Below are positions 7,293-15,171 of a DNA stretch of 21,955 nt, one piece after another. Position 1 is the stretch's first letter; every line of letters starts with the position of its first letter. This stretch comes from JAIBJN01 sp035461525 (GTDB lineage Bacteria; Actinomycetota; Thermoleophilia; Gaiellales; Gaiellaceae): assembly GCA_035461525.1 (NCBI GenBank), contig DATHVD010000111.1:1-21955 (forward strand), written 5' to 3'. A program made the translations under genes and the position numbers. A model generated the notes under the pieces. That model was given only the letters and a program-made list of their open reading frames with translations. It ran no database searches and was not told the origin of the DNA.

Positions 7293-9233
7293 ATGCCAGA
7301 TCTCGTGACGCAGCTCGCCGGCGACCCGGTCGAGGCGGGACGGGACGCCGTCCGGCAGCAGCGGTGGGCCGACGGCTACGAGCTCCTGAAGCGCGCCGAC
7401 GACGCGGGGCAGCTCGGCCCGGAGGAGCTGCTCCTGCTCGGCGAGGCCGCCATGTGGGCCGGCCACATGGATGAGGTGGATGCGAACTTCGAGCGGGCCT
7501 ACCGGGGCTACCTGCAGGAGAGCAACTTCCTGCGCGCCGCCTTCGTCGCGGTCTGGCTCGCGCACAACCACAGGAACAACCTGCAGCTCTCGGTCGCCAA
7601 CGGCTGGATGAGCCGGGCGAAGCGGCTCCTCGACTCGCAGGAGGAGGCGGCCGAGCACGGCTACTGGGCGCTCCAGCGGGCGCTCGACGCGCTCGGCGAG
7701 GGCGACTACGGCGAGGCGATCCGGCTGGGGAAGGAGGCCGAGGAGCTGGGCCGCCGCTTCGGCGACCGCAACCTCGAGATCCGCGGCATCCAGCGCCAGG
7801 GCGGCGCTCTCATCGCGCAGGGCTACGTCGCGGAGGGCAAGCTCCTCCTCGACGAGGCGAGCGCAGCCGCGTTGGCCGGCGAGCTCGATCCGTTCTCGAC
7901 TCTCTCCGTGTACTGCAACACGATCGGCGCCTGCCGCGACGTCGCCGACTTCGAGAGCGCAGGCGAGTGGACGGACCGCGCGAGCGACTTCTGCGAGGCG
8001 AACGCGCTCACGGCTTTCCCGGGCATGTGCCGCGTCAACTACGCCGAGGTGATGAAGGTCAAGGGCCGGCTCACGGAGGCGCAAGAGCTCGCCGGCAGCG
8101 CCGGGGAGGAGCTGCGCGTCTGGAACCCGCGCGTCGCGGGCGCCGCGTTCTACGAGCTCGGCGAGGTGCGGCTCCGCCTTGGCGAGCTGAACCAGGCCGA
8201 GCAGGCCTTCCGGGAGGCGGACGAGCTCGGGCGGATGCCCGAGCCCGGTCTCTCACTCCTCCGGCTGGCGCAGGGCAACCCGAAGGGGGCGCTCTCCTCC
8301 ATCCGGCGGGCCGCCGCCCAGGGCTCGCTCGGGCTCCCCGCCCGCGCGCGCCTGCTGCCCGCGGCGGTCGAGATCGCCATCGCGGCCGGGGAGGCGGACG
8401 AGGCCGCTGCCTGGACGGAGGAGCTCGGGTCGATCGCCGGCGTCTACGAGACCTCGGCGCTCCAGGCCGCGGCCGCGTTCGCGCGCGGCCAGGCGGAGCT
8501 CGCCCGCGGCGACGCCGACGCCGCCTACCGCTCGTTCCGCGAGGCGCGCACCGGCTGGAGCGCGATCGGCGCGACGTACGACGGCGCCCGCGCGCGGGAG
8601 CAGCTCGGGCGGGCGTTGCGCGAGATCGGCGACGAGGACGGCGCCGTCTGGGAGCTCCAGGCGGCCGCCGCACGCTTCGAGCGCCTCGGCGCCGTGCGGG
8701 ACGCCGAGCGCGTCGCCGAGCTGCTCATGCGCGACACGGCGACGACGGTGCTGAAGACGTTCCTCTTCACCGACATCGTCGGCTCGACCGAGCTCGCGAG
8801 CGCGATGGCCAGCGACCGCCACTGGGGCAACCTGCTCCGCCGCCACGACGACACGCTGCGGACGATCTTCGGCGACCACGGCGGCCAAGTCGTGGACCAC
8901 ACCGGCGACGGCTTCTTCGCCGCCTTCGACGAGCCGGCGGACGCCCTCGCGGCCGCGGTCGCGATCCAGCGCGCCGTCGACCGGGACTTCGAGTTCGACG
9001 TCCGCATCGGCGTCCACTCCGACGGCGCCCTGCGGACGAAGGAGAACTACCATGGCAAAGGCGTCCACGCCGCCGCCCGGATCGGCGCCGCCGCGACCGG
9101 CCGCGAGATCCTGGCGAGCCGCGCGACGATGGACGGCGTGCCGCAGGTCCCCGTCGCGGACGCGAGGAGCGTGACCCTGAAGGGCATCAAGGAGCCCGTC
9201 GAGGTCTGCTCGGTCGTCTGGGAGCAGGACTAG
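7293..9233 (+). CDS. TPR-repeat protein with C-terminal class III nucleotide cyclase domain
   Basis: The 646-aa product has an N-terminal block of about 470 residues of helical TPR-like repeats (for example EELLLLGEAAMWAGHMDEVDANFERAY and later A-G-DADAAYRSFREA units). A cyclase homology domain follows from about residue 484. FLFTDIVGST supplies the first metal Asp (D494) and HTGDGFFAAF the second. RIGVHSDG and GVHAAARIGAA complete the fold. The transition-state pair normally written N-x-x-x-R reads H592-A-A-A-R596, and the purine-selecting Lys before GDG is replaced (VVDHTGDG). The VH-x-AAR form is common in actinobacterial multi-domain cyclases, so activity cannot be assumed or excluded. 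No membrane segments or DNA-binding domain are seen. It is a probable soluble signalling protein with a TPR sensor or partner-binding region. Confidence 0.88.
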   Translation: MPDLVTQLAGDPVEAGRDAVRQQRWADGYELLKRADDAGQLGPEELLLLGEAAMWAGHMDEVDANFERAYRGYLQESNFLRAAFVAVWLAHNHRNNLQLSVANGWMSRAKRLLDSQEEAAEHGYWALQRALDALGEGDYGEAIRLGKEAEELGRRFGDRNLEIRGIQRQGGALIAQGYVAEGKLLLDEASAAALAGELDPFSTLSVYCNTIGACRDVADFESAGEWTDRASDFCEANALTAFPGMCRVNYAEVMKVKGRLTEAQELAGSAGEELRVWNPRVAGAAFYELGEVRLRLGELNQAEQAFREADELGRMPEPGLSLLRLAQGNPKGALSSIRRAAAQGSLGLPARARLLPAAVEIAIAAGEADEAAAWTEELGSIAGVYETSALQAAAAFARGQAELARGDADAAYRSFREARTGWSAIGATYDGARAREQLGRALREIGDEDGAVWELQAAAARFERLGAVRDAERVAELLMRDTATTVLKTFLFTDIVGSTELASAMASDRHWGNLLRRHDDTLRTIFGDHGGQVVDHTGDGFFAAFDEPADALAAAVAIQRAVDRDFEFDVRIGVHSDGALRTKENYHGKGVHAAARIGAAATGREILASRATMDGVPQVPVADARSVTLKGIKEPVEVCSVVWEQD

Positions 9234-9235
9234 GC

Positions 9236-9718
9236 CTGACGCCGCTCGGGCTGATCCGGCTCGCCGGAGCGCTCGCGGTCGCCCTGCTGCTGGCCGGCTG
9301 CGGCGGCGACGACTCCGAGACGCCCGCGGCCACCGCCCCGACGACGGCGCAGGAGACCGAGGGCGAGCCTGCCGGGCCGCCGGACCTGCGCGCGCGGGCG
9401 TTCCAGATGCCCTCGCGAAACGTCGCCTGCCGGCTGATCGCGGGAACGCTCCGCTGCGACATCCTCAGCGGGCTCAGGCCCGAGCCGGGAGGCGGGTGCG
9501 ACTTCGACTGGGTCGGCCTGACGCTCGGCAAGGCAGGGGCGGCGACACCGCTCTGCGGGAGCGACACGGTCTACCGCCGGAGGGCGCCGACGCTCGCCTA
9601 CGGCGAGACGTGGCGCCGCGGCGGGATCGAGTGCACGTCGCGCCGGAAAGGCCTCGTCTGCACCAACCGGGACGGACACGGGCTCACGCTCGCCCGCAAG
9701 GCCTGGACCGTCTCGTAG
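9236..9718 (+). CDS. Secreted lipoprotein, DUF6636-like
   Basis: The frame begins with no ATG, GTG or TTG ahead of the signal sequence. The best start is CTG at 9236, 7 nt after GGAGCAGG (9221-9228), giving 160 aa. It begins MTPLGLIRLAG and shows a lipobox LLLAGC with lipidated Cys about residue 22, then a Thr/Glu/Pro-rich linker. The globular part has the pattern FQMPSRNVAC, LRCDI, C-DFDW, LCGSDTVY, LAYGETWRRGGIEC, GLVCTNRDGHGLTLAR. Six regularly placed cysteines suggest disulfides. The pattern resembles DUF6636 proteins of actinobacteria; this is from memory. It starts 3 nt after the cyclase stop, so the two are probably co-transcribed. The function is unknown. Translation could instead start upstream within the cyclase gene. 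Confidence 0.75.
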   Translation: MTPLGLIRLAGALAVALLLAGCGGDDSETPAATAPTTAQETEGEPAGPPDLRARAFQMPSRNVACRLIAGTLRCDILSGLRPEPGGGCDFDWVGLTLGKAGAATPLCGSDTVYRRRAPTLAYGETWRRGGIECTSRRKGLVCTNRDGHGLTLARKAWTVS

Positions 9719-9738
9719 AGCCCCGTGCGGCCGGTGAC

Positions 9739-10146
9739 TTACGACTCCGCGGGGTCCTGGCCCTCCATGATGGCGAGCAGGTAGTCGTCCGGGTCCTTGA
9801 ACCACGCGGCCTTGATCCCCGCGACCTCGGCGATGCCGTTCTCCGTCTTCAGGAAGGGCAAGTCGTACTCCTCGAAGACGATGCCCCGCTCGCGGAGCGC
9901 GGCCGCGGTCGCGTCGATGTTCGCGACCCGGAACGTGAACGGCGGGTTCTTCGGCGGGCTCGGCTTTCCCGCTCCGCCCTCGACGCAGATGACGGCGCCG
10001 CCCGCGCGGAAGAGCACCTCCGGGCGCCCCTCCACGAGCTCGCGCCTGCCGACGAGCGGTAGGCCCAGCGTCCCTTCGTAGAACGCGACCGTCCGGTCGA
10101 CGTCGCTCGAGCCGAGGTTCACGTAGACGTTCGCGTCCGCCAGCAT
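9739..10146 (-). CDS. VOC (glyoxalase/bleomycin-resistance fold) protein
   Basis: This is a 135-aa single-domain vicinal-oxygen-chelate protein with two beta-alpha-beta-beta-beta modules. The first has VNLGSSDVDRTVAFYEGTLGLPLV and LFRAGGAVICVEGG; the second has FTFRVANIDATAAALRERGIVFE and AAWFKDPDDYLLAIMEG. The usual first metal-ligand His is not apparent at the start of strand 1 (YVNLGSS), while the terminal Glu (AIMEG) is present, so metal binding is uncertain. The start is ATG at 10146 behind a strong GGGAGG site 6 nt away. It begins 14 nt after the stop of the DUF2652-like gene, so the two form an operon. The substrate cannot be inferred. Confidence 0.88.
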   Translation of the reverse strand: MLADANVYVNLGSSDVDRTVAFYEGTLGLPLVGRRELVEGRPEVLFRAGGAVICVEGGAGKPSPPKNPPFTFRVANIDATAAALRERGIVFEEYDLPFLKTENGIAEVAGIKAAWFKDPDDYLLAIMEGQDPAES

Positions 10147-10160
10147 CGCTTTCCTCCCTT

Positions 10161-11231
10161 CTACGCCGCCTCGTCGGCGGCGAGCGCCTCCGCGAGCCGG
10201 CGGTAGCCGCCCTCGAGCCGTCGCACGAAGCGCGGCCCGGAGCGAAGCCAGGCGATGCGGCCGCCGTCCCGGGCGCCGCGCGTCGTCACCTTCGTCCCCC
10301 CTGGGACCGGCTCCAACTCGGTCGTGAGCACCAGCGAGGCCGAGCCGACGAGCGTCCGCCGCTCCGTGAAGTAGTCGAACGGGCGCCAGTCGAGGATCTC
10401 CTCGTAGACGAGCGCGCGGTCGTCGACGCAGTACTCGGTCCCCGCGCCCCGGCGCCCGCCGGTCGTTCGCTCGTCCAGGACGGACTGTGTCCAGCGGCCG
10501 CGCTTCCCGGGCGCCGTCAGGTGCTCCCAGGCCACGGCTTGGGGAGCCGGGAGGACCGCCTCCACCTCGAAGCAGGCGTCCGCCGGCGGGACGACGACGC
10601 GCCGCCGCTCGGCCTCCTGCGTCCAGCGCCCCTCCAGATCGGAGACGAAGGCGCGCACCGGGCCGACGTCGCCGTACTCCTCCACGTGCGGGTGCAGATC
10701 GAGGGCGTCGGGGTCGAGCCCGAGCCTGTTGACGCACGCCTCCGTGAAGAGCGCGTAGCCAGCGAGCCCGAACGCGTCGGCGACGGAGTTCTTGAGGAGC
10801 CGATGAACGACGATCACGTCCCTGCCGGTCAGCTCCTCCCCGCCTCGGCCGGCGCGGCGCACCCACTCGCCCGCGTGGACGGCGAACTTGAGGTCGAGAT
10901 CGGGGATCCTGGCGCAGGCGTTGCAGCTGCAGGCGGTCGCGTGCTCGAGCCCGCGCAGTCGCCGCCGGAAGGCGAAGTAGCACTCCTCGACCGCGTCGAG
11001 CACCATCGTCGCATCGAGGCCGTCTTCGAGCGTGTAGCCGAAGACTGCATCGCCCTCGAGCTTGTTCAGCCGAAAGACGACGCCCAGGCTCTCGGAGACG
11101 GTCGCGGTCACGTCGGCGAGGACGTCCTCCGCCTCGGCGAGTGGGCTCGAGACCACGTAGGCCGTGTAACCGGAGATGTCGGCCACGAGCAAGCAGCCGC
11201 GCTCCCGTCGTGTCGACCGCGCCGGAGTCAC
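10161..11231 (-). CDS. DUF2652-like cyclase-related domain fused to SRPBCC domain
   Basis: The N-terminal half (about residues 10-200) resembles DUF2652. GCLLVADISGYTAYV and LNKLEGDAVFGYTL align by position with the two metal-binding blocks of class III cyclases (FTDIVGST and GDG). A cysteine trio, CSCNACARIPDLDLKFAVHAGEW, and GRDVIVVHRLLKN are typical of that family. The C-terminal half (about 210-350) is an SRPBCC/polyketide-cyclase-like ligand-binding fold, including AWEHLTAPGKRGRWTQSV and LVLTTELEPVPGGTKVTTRG. The biochemical role is unknown; a ligand-responsive regulator with a degenerate cyclase module is an inference. The start is GTG at 11231 with no ribosome site but TAGAGT 7 nt upstream, suggesting a leaderless transcript. 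It is followed by the VOC gene. Confidence 0.78.
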   Translation of the reverse strand: MTPARSTRRERGCLLVADISGYTAYVVSSPLAEAEDVLADVTATVSESLGVVFRLNKLEGDAVFGYTLEDGLDATMVLDAVEECYFAFRRRLRGLEHATACSCNACARIPDLDLKFAVHAGEWVRRAGRGGEELTGRDVIVVHRLLKNSVADAFGLAGYALFTEACVNRLGLDPDALDLHPHVEEYGDVGPVRAFVSDLEGRWTQEAERRRVVVPPADACFEVEAVLPAPQAVAWEHLTAPGKRGRWTQSVLDERTTGGRRGAGTEYCVDDRALVYEEILDWRPFDYFTERRTLVGSASLVLTTELEPVPGGTKVTTRGARDGGRIAWLRSGPRFVRRLEGGYRRLAEALAADEAA

Positions 11232-11238
11232 AGGCGGA

Positions 11239-11244
11239 ACTCTA
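11239..11244 (-). promoter_or_regulatory. Putative leaderless -10 box for DUF2652-SRPBCC gene
   Basis: On the minus strand TAGAGT is followed by seven bases (TCCGCCT) and the GTG start codon. No ribosome site and no clear -35 box accompany it. Confidence 0.4.
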
Positions 11245-11519
11245 CGCCCTCGTGCGGATCGTGGCTAGCCCTGACGACACCGTTGGCATCGTGTCCAGCG
11301 CAGGGGCTCCAGTGAGGTCGCCGGGAGCGCCCCGGAGCCCTCACGAGCTCTGGGATGACGCTCGCGTCGAACTGGCCCAGGATCGCGTGAGATCCCCTTG
11401 CGGCGAGCGTGATCATCGAGCCGCGGAACCGCCTGATCGATGCAACCAGACTCGCGTGATCACTCGGAGGCGGCTCCAGTCGTGCGGACGGCCATGCGTC
11501 CGACGACAAGGCGCCTTGG
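11245..11519. other. Intergenic region downstream of clpX, no convincing gene
   Basis: This stretch separates clpX from the next leftward gene. Just beyond the clpX stop, on the minus strand, there is a perfect 12-bp palindrome CAAGGCGCCTTG (11507-11518). Next comes a hairpin with arms CGGACG (11485-11490) and CGTCCG (11497-11502) around a 6-nt loop. Neither is followed by a T-run, so a classic intrinsic terminator is not supported, though the pair may mark the transcript end. An open leftward frame across the region starts inside clpX and has no recognisable motif. Confidence 0.4.
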
Positions 11520-12794
11520 TCAGGCCGACTCTTCCTCAAGCTCGTCGAGGGCGAGCGCCCGGCCGCCGCTCGTGACGAGCGTCGGCCTGAGGTTCCGCTC
11601 GATCGTCTCCTTCGTGATCACACACTTGGAGACGTCCTGGCGGGAGGGCAGCTCGAACATGACGTCGAGGAGCGCGAGCTCGATGATGGAGCGGAGGCCG
11701 CGCGCGCCGGTCTCGCGCTCGAGCGCCTTGTCGGCGATCTGCCAGAGCGAGTCCTCGGTGAAGACGAGCTCGACCGAGTCGTAGGAGAAGAAGCGCTGGT
11801 ACTGCTTGACGAGCGCGTTCTTCGGCTCGAGCAGGATCTGCACGAGGTCCTCGCGCGTGAGCTGGTGCACGGCGGAGACGACGGGGAGCCGGCCGATGAA
11901 CTCCGGGATCAGCCCGTAGCTGAGGAGGTCCTCCGGCATCACCTGGGAGAGGAGCTCGCTCGACTCGATCGACTTCTTCGACTTGATGTCGGCGCCGAAG
12001 CCGACCTGGTTCTTGCCGATGCGCTTGCCGATGATCGTCTCCAGCCCGGCGAAGGCCCCGCCGCAGATGAAGAGGATGTTCGTCGTGTCGATGGAGAGGA
12101 ACTCCTGGTGCGGGTGCTTGCGCCCGCCCTGCGGCGGCACGCTCGCCACCGTCCCCTCGAGGATCTTCAGGAGCGCCTGCTGCACGCCCTCCCCGGAGAC
12201 GTCCCGCGTGATCGACGGGTTGTCCGCCTTGCGCGCGATCTTGTCCACCTCGTCGATGTAGATGATCCCGGTCTCCGCCTTCTTGACGTCGAAGTCGGCC
12301 GCCTGGATCAGCTTGAGGAGGATGTTCTCGACGTCCTCTCCGACGTAGCCGGCCTCGGTCAGCGCCGTGGCGTCGGCGATGGCGAAGGGGACGTTGAGGA
12401 TGCGCGCCAGCGTCTGCGCGAGGAGCGTCTTCCCACAGCCCGTGGGCCCGAGCAGGAGGATGTTCGACTTCGCCAGCTCGACGTCGTCGTCGTCGGCCGC
12501 CATCTGCACCCGCTTGTAGTGGTTGTAGACGGCGACCGAGAGCGTGCGCTTGGCCTCCTCCTGGCCGACGACGTAGTCGTTCAGGATCGAGTAGATCTCC
12601 TTCGGCCGCGGGAGGTTGTCGAGGTCGAGCTGGGCCGGGGTGGTCAGCTCCTCGTCGATGATCTCGTTGCAGAGATCGATGCACTCGTCGCAGATGTAGA
12701 CGCCGGGCCCGGCGATGAGCTTCTTGACCTGCCGCTGGCTCTTGCCGCAGAAGCTGCAGAGAAGCTGTTCGTTGCCGTCGGTCGCGCGAGCCAC
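11520..12794 (-). CDS. clpX: ATP-dependent Clp protease ATP-binding subunit ClpX
   Basis: ClpX is the AAA+ unfoldase that recognises tagged substrates and feeds them to ClpP. The 424-aa protein has the N-terminal zinc-binding domain (C13, C16, C35, C38), Walker A GPTGCGKT (116-123), pore-1 loop GYVG (149-152), Walker B IIYIDE (177-182), the ClpP-contacting loop around NQVGFG, and LIPEFIGRLP with ETGARGLRSIIE in the small domain. The GTG start has AAAGGAGAG about 6 nt upstream. It lies 35 nt downstream of clpP in the tig-clpP-clpX operon, a conserved bacterial order. It is intact. Confidence 0.98.
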   Translation of the reverse strand: MARATDGNEQLLCSFCGKSQRQVKKLIAGPGVYICDECIDLCNEIIDEELTTPAQLDLDNLPRPKEIYSILNDYVVGQEEAKRTLSVAVYNHYKRVQMAADDDDVELAKSNILLLGPTGCGKTLLAQTLARILNVPFAIADATALTEAGYVGEDVENILLKLIQAADFDVKKAETGIIYIDEVDKIARKADNPSITRDVSGEGVQQALLKILEGTVASVPPQGGRKHPHQEFLSIDTTNILFICGGAFAGLETIIGKRIGKNQVGFGADIKSKKSIESSELLSQVMPEDLLSYGLIPEFIGRLPVVSAVHQLTREDLVQILLEPKNALVKQYQRFFSYDSVELVFTEDSLWQIADKALERETGARGLRSIIELALLDVMFELPSRQDVSKCVITKETIERNLRPTLVTSGGRALALDELEEESA

Positions 12795-12829
12795 GTCTCT
12801 CTCCTTTTACCGCGAAAACGCTGTTCTGG

Positions 12830-13441
12830 CTAGGAGGCCGCCGCCATCGCGGGCGTGCCGCGATGGGAGATGACCGTGTCGATGATCCCGTAGTCGAGGG
12901 CTTCCTGGGCCGTCATGAAGTAGTCGCGCTCCATGTCCTTGCCGACCTTCTCGAGGGGCTGCTTCGTGTGCGTGGCGATGATCTCCTCCAGGAGGCGCTT
13001 CATGTTGAGCGTCTCGCGCGCCTGGATCTCGATGTCCGTCGCCTGCCCCTGGAAGCCCGCCGAGACCTGGTGGATGAGGACCTTGGAGTGCGGCGTCGCC
13101 ATACGCTTGCCGTCGGTGCCTCCGGCCAGCAGCAGGGCGCCCATGGACATGGCGATCCCGACGCAGATCGTCTGCACGTCGGGCTTGATGTACTGCATCG
13201 TGTCGTAGATGGCCATGCCGGCATAGACCGAGCCGCCCGGCGAGTTGATGTAGAGCGAGATGTCCTTGTCCGGATCCTCGGACTCGAGGTGAATGAGCTG
13301 CGCCACGATCAGGTTGGCGATCTGGTCGTCCACCGGGGTGCCGAGAAAGATGATGCGCTCGTTCAGGAGCCGCGAGTAGATGTCGAAGGCGCGCTCGCCT
13401 CGCGACGTCTGCTCCACGACCATGGGGATCAACGGACTCAT
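12830..13441 (-). CDS. clpP: ATP-dependent Clp protease proteolytic subunit ClpP
   Basis: ClpP is the tetradecameric serine peptidase partner of ClpX. In the 203-aa product the catalytic triad is S99 in GIAMSMGA, H124 in VLIHQ and D173 in ERDYFMT. YINSPGGSVYAGMAIYDTM and LNERIIFLG are family signatures. The start is ATG at 13441, with GGGAGG 5 nt upstream; it overlaps the tig stop as ATGA, so the two are translationally coupled. The frame remains open a little further upstream inside tig, but that extension has no better start. Many actinobacteria carry two adjacent clpP genes; only one is present here. Confidence 0.98.
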   Translation of the reverse strand: MSPLIPMVVEQTSRGERAFDIYSRLLNERIIFLGTPVDDQIANLIVAQLIHLESEDPDKDISLYINSPGGSVYAGMAIYDTMQYIKPDVQTICVGIAMSMGALLLAGGTDGKRMATPHSKVLIHQVSAGFQGQATDIEIQARETLNMKRLLEEIIATHTKQPLEKVGKDMERDYFMTAQEALDYGIIDTVISHRGTPAMAAAS

Positions 13442-14802
13442 GTGCCTCCCTTGCTTCCTGGCGTCCATAGAGTTGTCTCGCCGGGGCCCTTTTCCTTCTC
13501 CGGCGTCCAGAGCTTCTCGCGCGCACGGTGGAGCTCGACCGGGATCCGCTTGGCCCGGGAGACCACCTCGTCGAGCGCCTTGCGCAGCCGCATGTCCCCG
13601 CGGAGCTGCTCGAACCCTCCGCGCTCGCGCACGGACGCGAGCACCTCGGCGGGGTCGTCGCCGGCCTCCTCCGCCTGCTCGCGGACGACGGCCTCGACCT
13701 CCTCGTCGCCGACCTCGAGCCCGAGCTCGTCGGCCAGGGCGTCGAGGACCAGCTCCCGCTTGAGGGACTGCTCGGCCTCGGCCTGGAGCCGCTCGACGAG
13801 CTGCTCCTGCGTCTGGCCGGTCATCGACATGTAGACCTCGAGGCTGAGCCCGCGGCTCTCGATCGAGCGGACGAAGCCGTTGGCGAGCTCGGCCGTGCGC
13901 CGCTCGACCATGGGCGCGAGGCCCTCGAACGAGGAGGACCCGACGAGCGCGTCCGCGGCGGCCTGCCGGAGCTGGAGCTCGAGCTCCTCCTCGAGCTGCT
14001 CGCGCAGGCGCGCCTCGATGTCGGCGCGCAGCTCCGCGAGCGTCTCGAACTCGGTCGCCGTCCGGGCGAGCTCGTCGTCGAGCGGCGGCAAGACCTTCTC
14101 CTTGACCTCCTTGACCGAGACCTTCACCGCTGCGGTCGACTCGTCCGCGAGCTCGAAGTCGACCGTCCTCGCCTCGCCCGCAGACATGCCGAGGATCGCC
14201 GCCTCGATCTCGTCCACGAGCCGCCCGGCGCCGAGCTCGACCACGTAGTCGCGCTGTGTCGTGCCCGGCTCCTCGCCGTCGAGGTCGATGACGACGGCGT
14301 CGCCAGGCTGCGCCGGACGATCGGCGGGAACGAGCTCGGCCACGATCTCGCGCAGGCGCTCGAGCTCGGCGTCGACGAGCTCCGCCGGCACCTCCGGCTC
14401 CGGCGCCGGGACCTCGAGCGCGTCGAGGTCGCCGAGCGTCGGCGTGGGCACGACGGAGACGGTCGCGGTGAAGCGGAACGTCTCCCCGTCGGGGGGCGGC
14501 CCGCCGTCGGCCTCGACCTCGGGGTTGGACACCGGGCGCACGCCGGACGTGGCCGCGGCGGCCCAGAACCAGCCGTCGAGGTGGCTGCGAACGGCCTCGT
14601 CCCAGAGCGCCTCGCGCCCGACGCGCGCGACGACGACCTGAATCGGCGCCTTCCCCTTGCGGAATCCGGGGATGCGCAGGGACTCCGCGAGGTCGCCGGC
14701 GGCGTGCTCGAGGGCGTGCTTGACGTCCTCCTCGGGTACCTCGACCTCCAGCCGGACGCGGCTCTCCGGCAGCTCTTCGACCTTCGTCTTCACCCGGCCC
14801 AT
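13438..14802 (-). CDS. tig: Trigger factor (ribosome-associated chaperone / PPIase)
   Basis: Trigger factor binds the ribosome exit tunnel and shields nascent chains. The 454-aa protein has the ribosome-docking signature GFRKGKAP (about residues 46-53), an N-terminal LPESRVRLEVEVP start typical of the family, a central FKBP-like domain (PGDAVVIDLDG..., about 165-245) and a long glutamate-rich helical C-terminal chaperone domain. The ATG at 14802 has no strong ribosome site. Only 28 nt separate it from the divergent YggU-type gene. It is the first gene of the tig-clpP-clpX operon, and its stop overlaps the clpP start. Confidence 0.96.
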   Translation of the reverse strand: MGRVKTKVEELPESRVRLEVEVPEEDVKHALEHAAGDLAESLRIPGFRKGKAPIQVVVARVGREALWDEAVRSHLDGWFWAAAATSGVRPVSNPEVEADGGPPPDGETFRFTATVSVVPTPTLGDLDALEVPAPEPEVPAELVDAELERLREIVAELVPADRPAQPGDAVVIDLDGEEPGTTQRDYVVELGAGRLVDEIEAAILGMSAGEARTVDFELADESTAAVKVSVKEVKEKVLPPLDDELARTATEFETLAELRADIEARLREQLEEELELQLRQAAADALVGSSSFEGLAPMVERRTAELANGFVRSIESRGLSLEVYMSMTGQTQEQLVERLQAEAEQSLKRELVLDALADELGLEVGDEEVEAVVREQAEEAGDDPAEVLASVRERGGFEQLRGDMRLRKALDEVVSRAKRIPVELHRAREKLWTPEKEKGPGETTLWTPGSKGGT

Positions 14803-14830
14803 TGTGTCAGAAGAGGTTCAGACTCCCGGG

Positions 14831-15106
14831 GTGGTGACCCGACTCGAGGTGACGGTGTCTCCGGGCGCGAGCCGGAGCGAGCTCGTCGGCCGCCACGGCG
14901 ACGGCTGGAGGGCGCGCGTCGCCGCGCCGCCCGAGCGCGGCCGGGCCAACCGGGCGCTCGAGGAGCTGCTCGCCGGGGCGCTCGGCCTGCCGCGCGGGCA
15001 CGTGTCCGTCGTCGCCGGGCACGCGTCGCGGCACAAGGTCGTCGAGGTCGAGGGACTGGACGCGGCGGAGGCCGAGCGTCGCCTCGCCGCCGCCTCCGGC
15101 GGCTGA
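14831..15106 (+). CDS. DUF167 / YggU family protein
   Basis: This small (91 aa) single-domain protein shows the DUF167 pattern: LEVTVSPGASRSELVGRHGDGWRARVAAPPERGRANRALEELLAGALGLPRGHVSVVAGHASRHKVVEVEGLD, shown here for its key residues PGASRS, RVAAPPERGRAN and VVAGHASRHKVVEV. The function of the family is not established. The start is one of two adjacent GTG codons (14831 or 14834) and neither has a good ribosome site. It is divergent from tig, which suggests a shared promoter region of only 28 nt. Confidence 0.88.
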   Translation: MVTRLEVTVSPGASRSELVGRHGDGWRARVAAPPERGRANRALEELLAGALGLPRGHVSVVAGHASRHKVVEVEGLDAAEAERRLAAASGG

Positions 15107-15113
15107 GCCGCGC

Positions 15114-15142
15114 TTGACGACCGCCGCCGGCGGCGGGACGAT
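15114..15142 (+). promoter_or_regulatory. Possible promoter with palindromic spacer upstream of patatin gene
   Basis: TTGACG (15114-15119) is a good -35 match. GACGAT (15137-15142) lies 17 nt further on as a weak -10. The spacer is almost exactly filled by a perfect 16-bp palindrome, CCGCCGCCGGCGGCGG (15121-15136), which could be an operator or the stem of a hairpin after the YggU-type gene. In DNA this G+C-rich, chance palindromes are common. Confidence 0.3.
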
Positions 15143-15171
15143 CCTGCGGCTGTCGACGAGGGAGGGAAGGC

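Noticed and set aside
9721..9754. Inverted repeat CCCCG-tg-CGG / CCGCGGGG between convergent genes, considered as a terminator
   Set aside because: It overlaps the end of the VOC gene, has a bulge and no T-run on either strand.
11228..11539. 103-codon leftward frame downstream of clpX
   Set aside because: It starts inside clpX, has no ribosome site and no recognisable motif.
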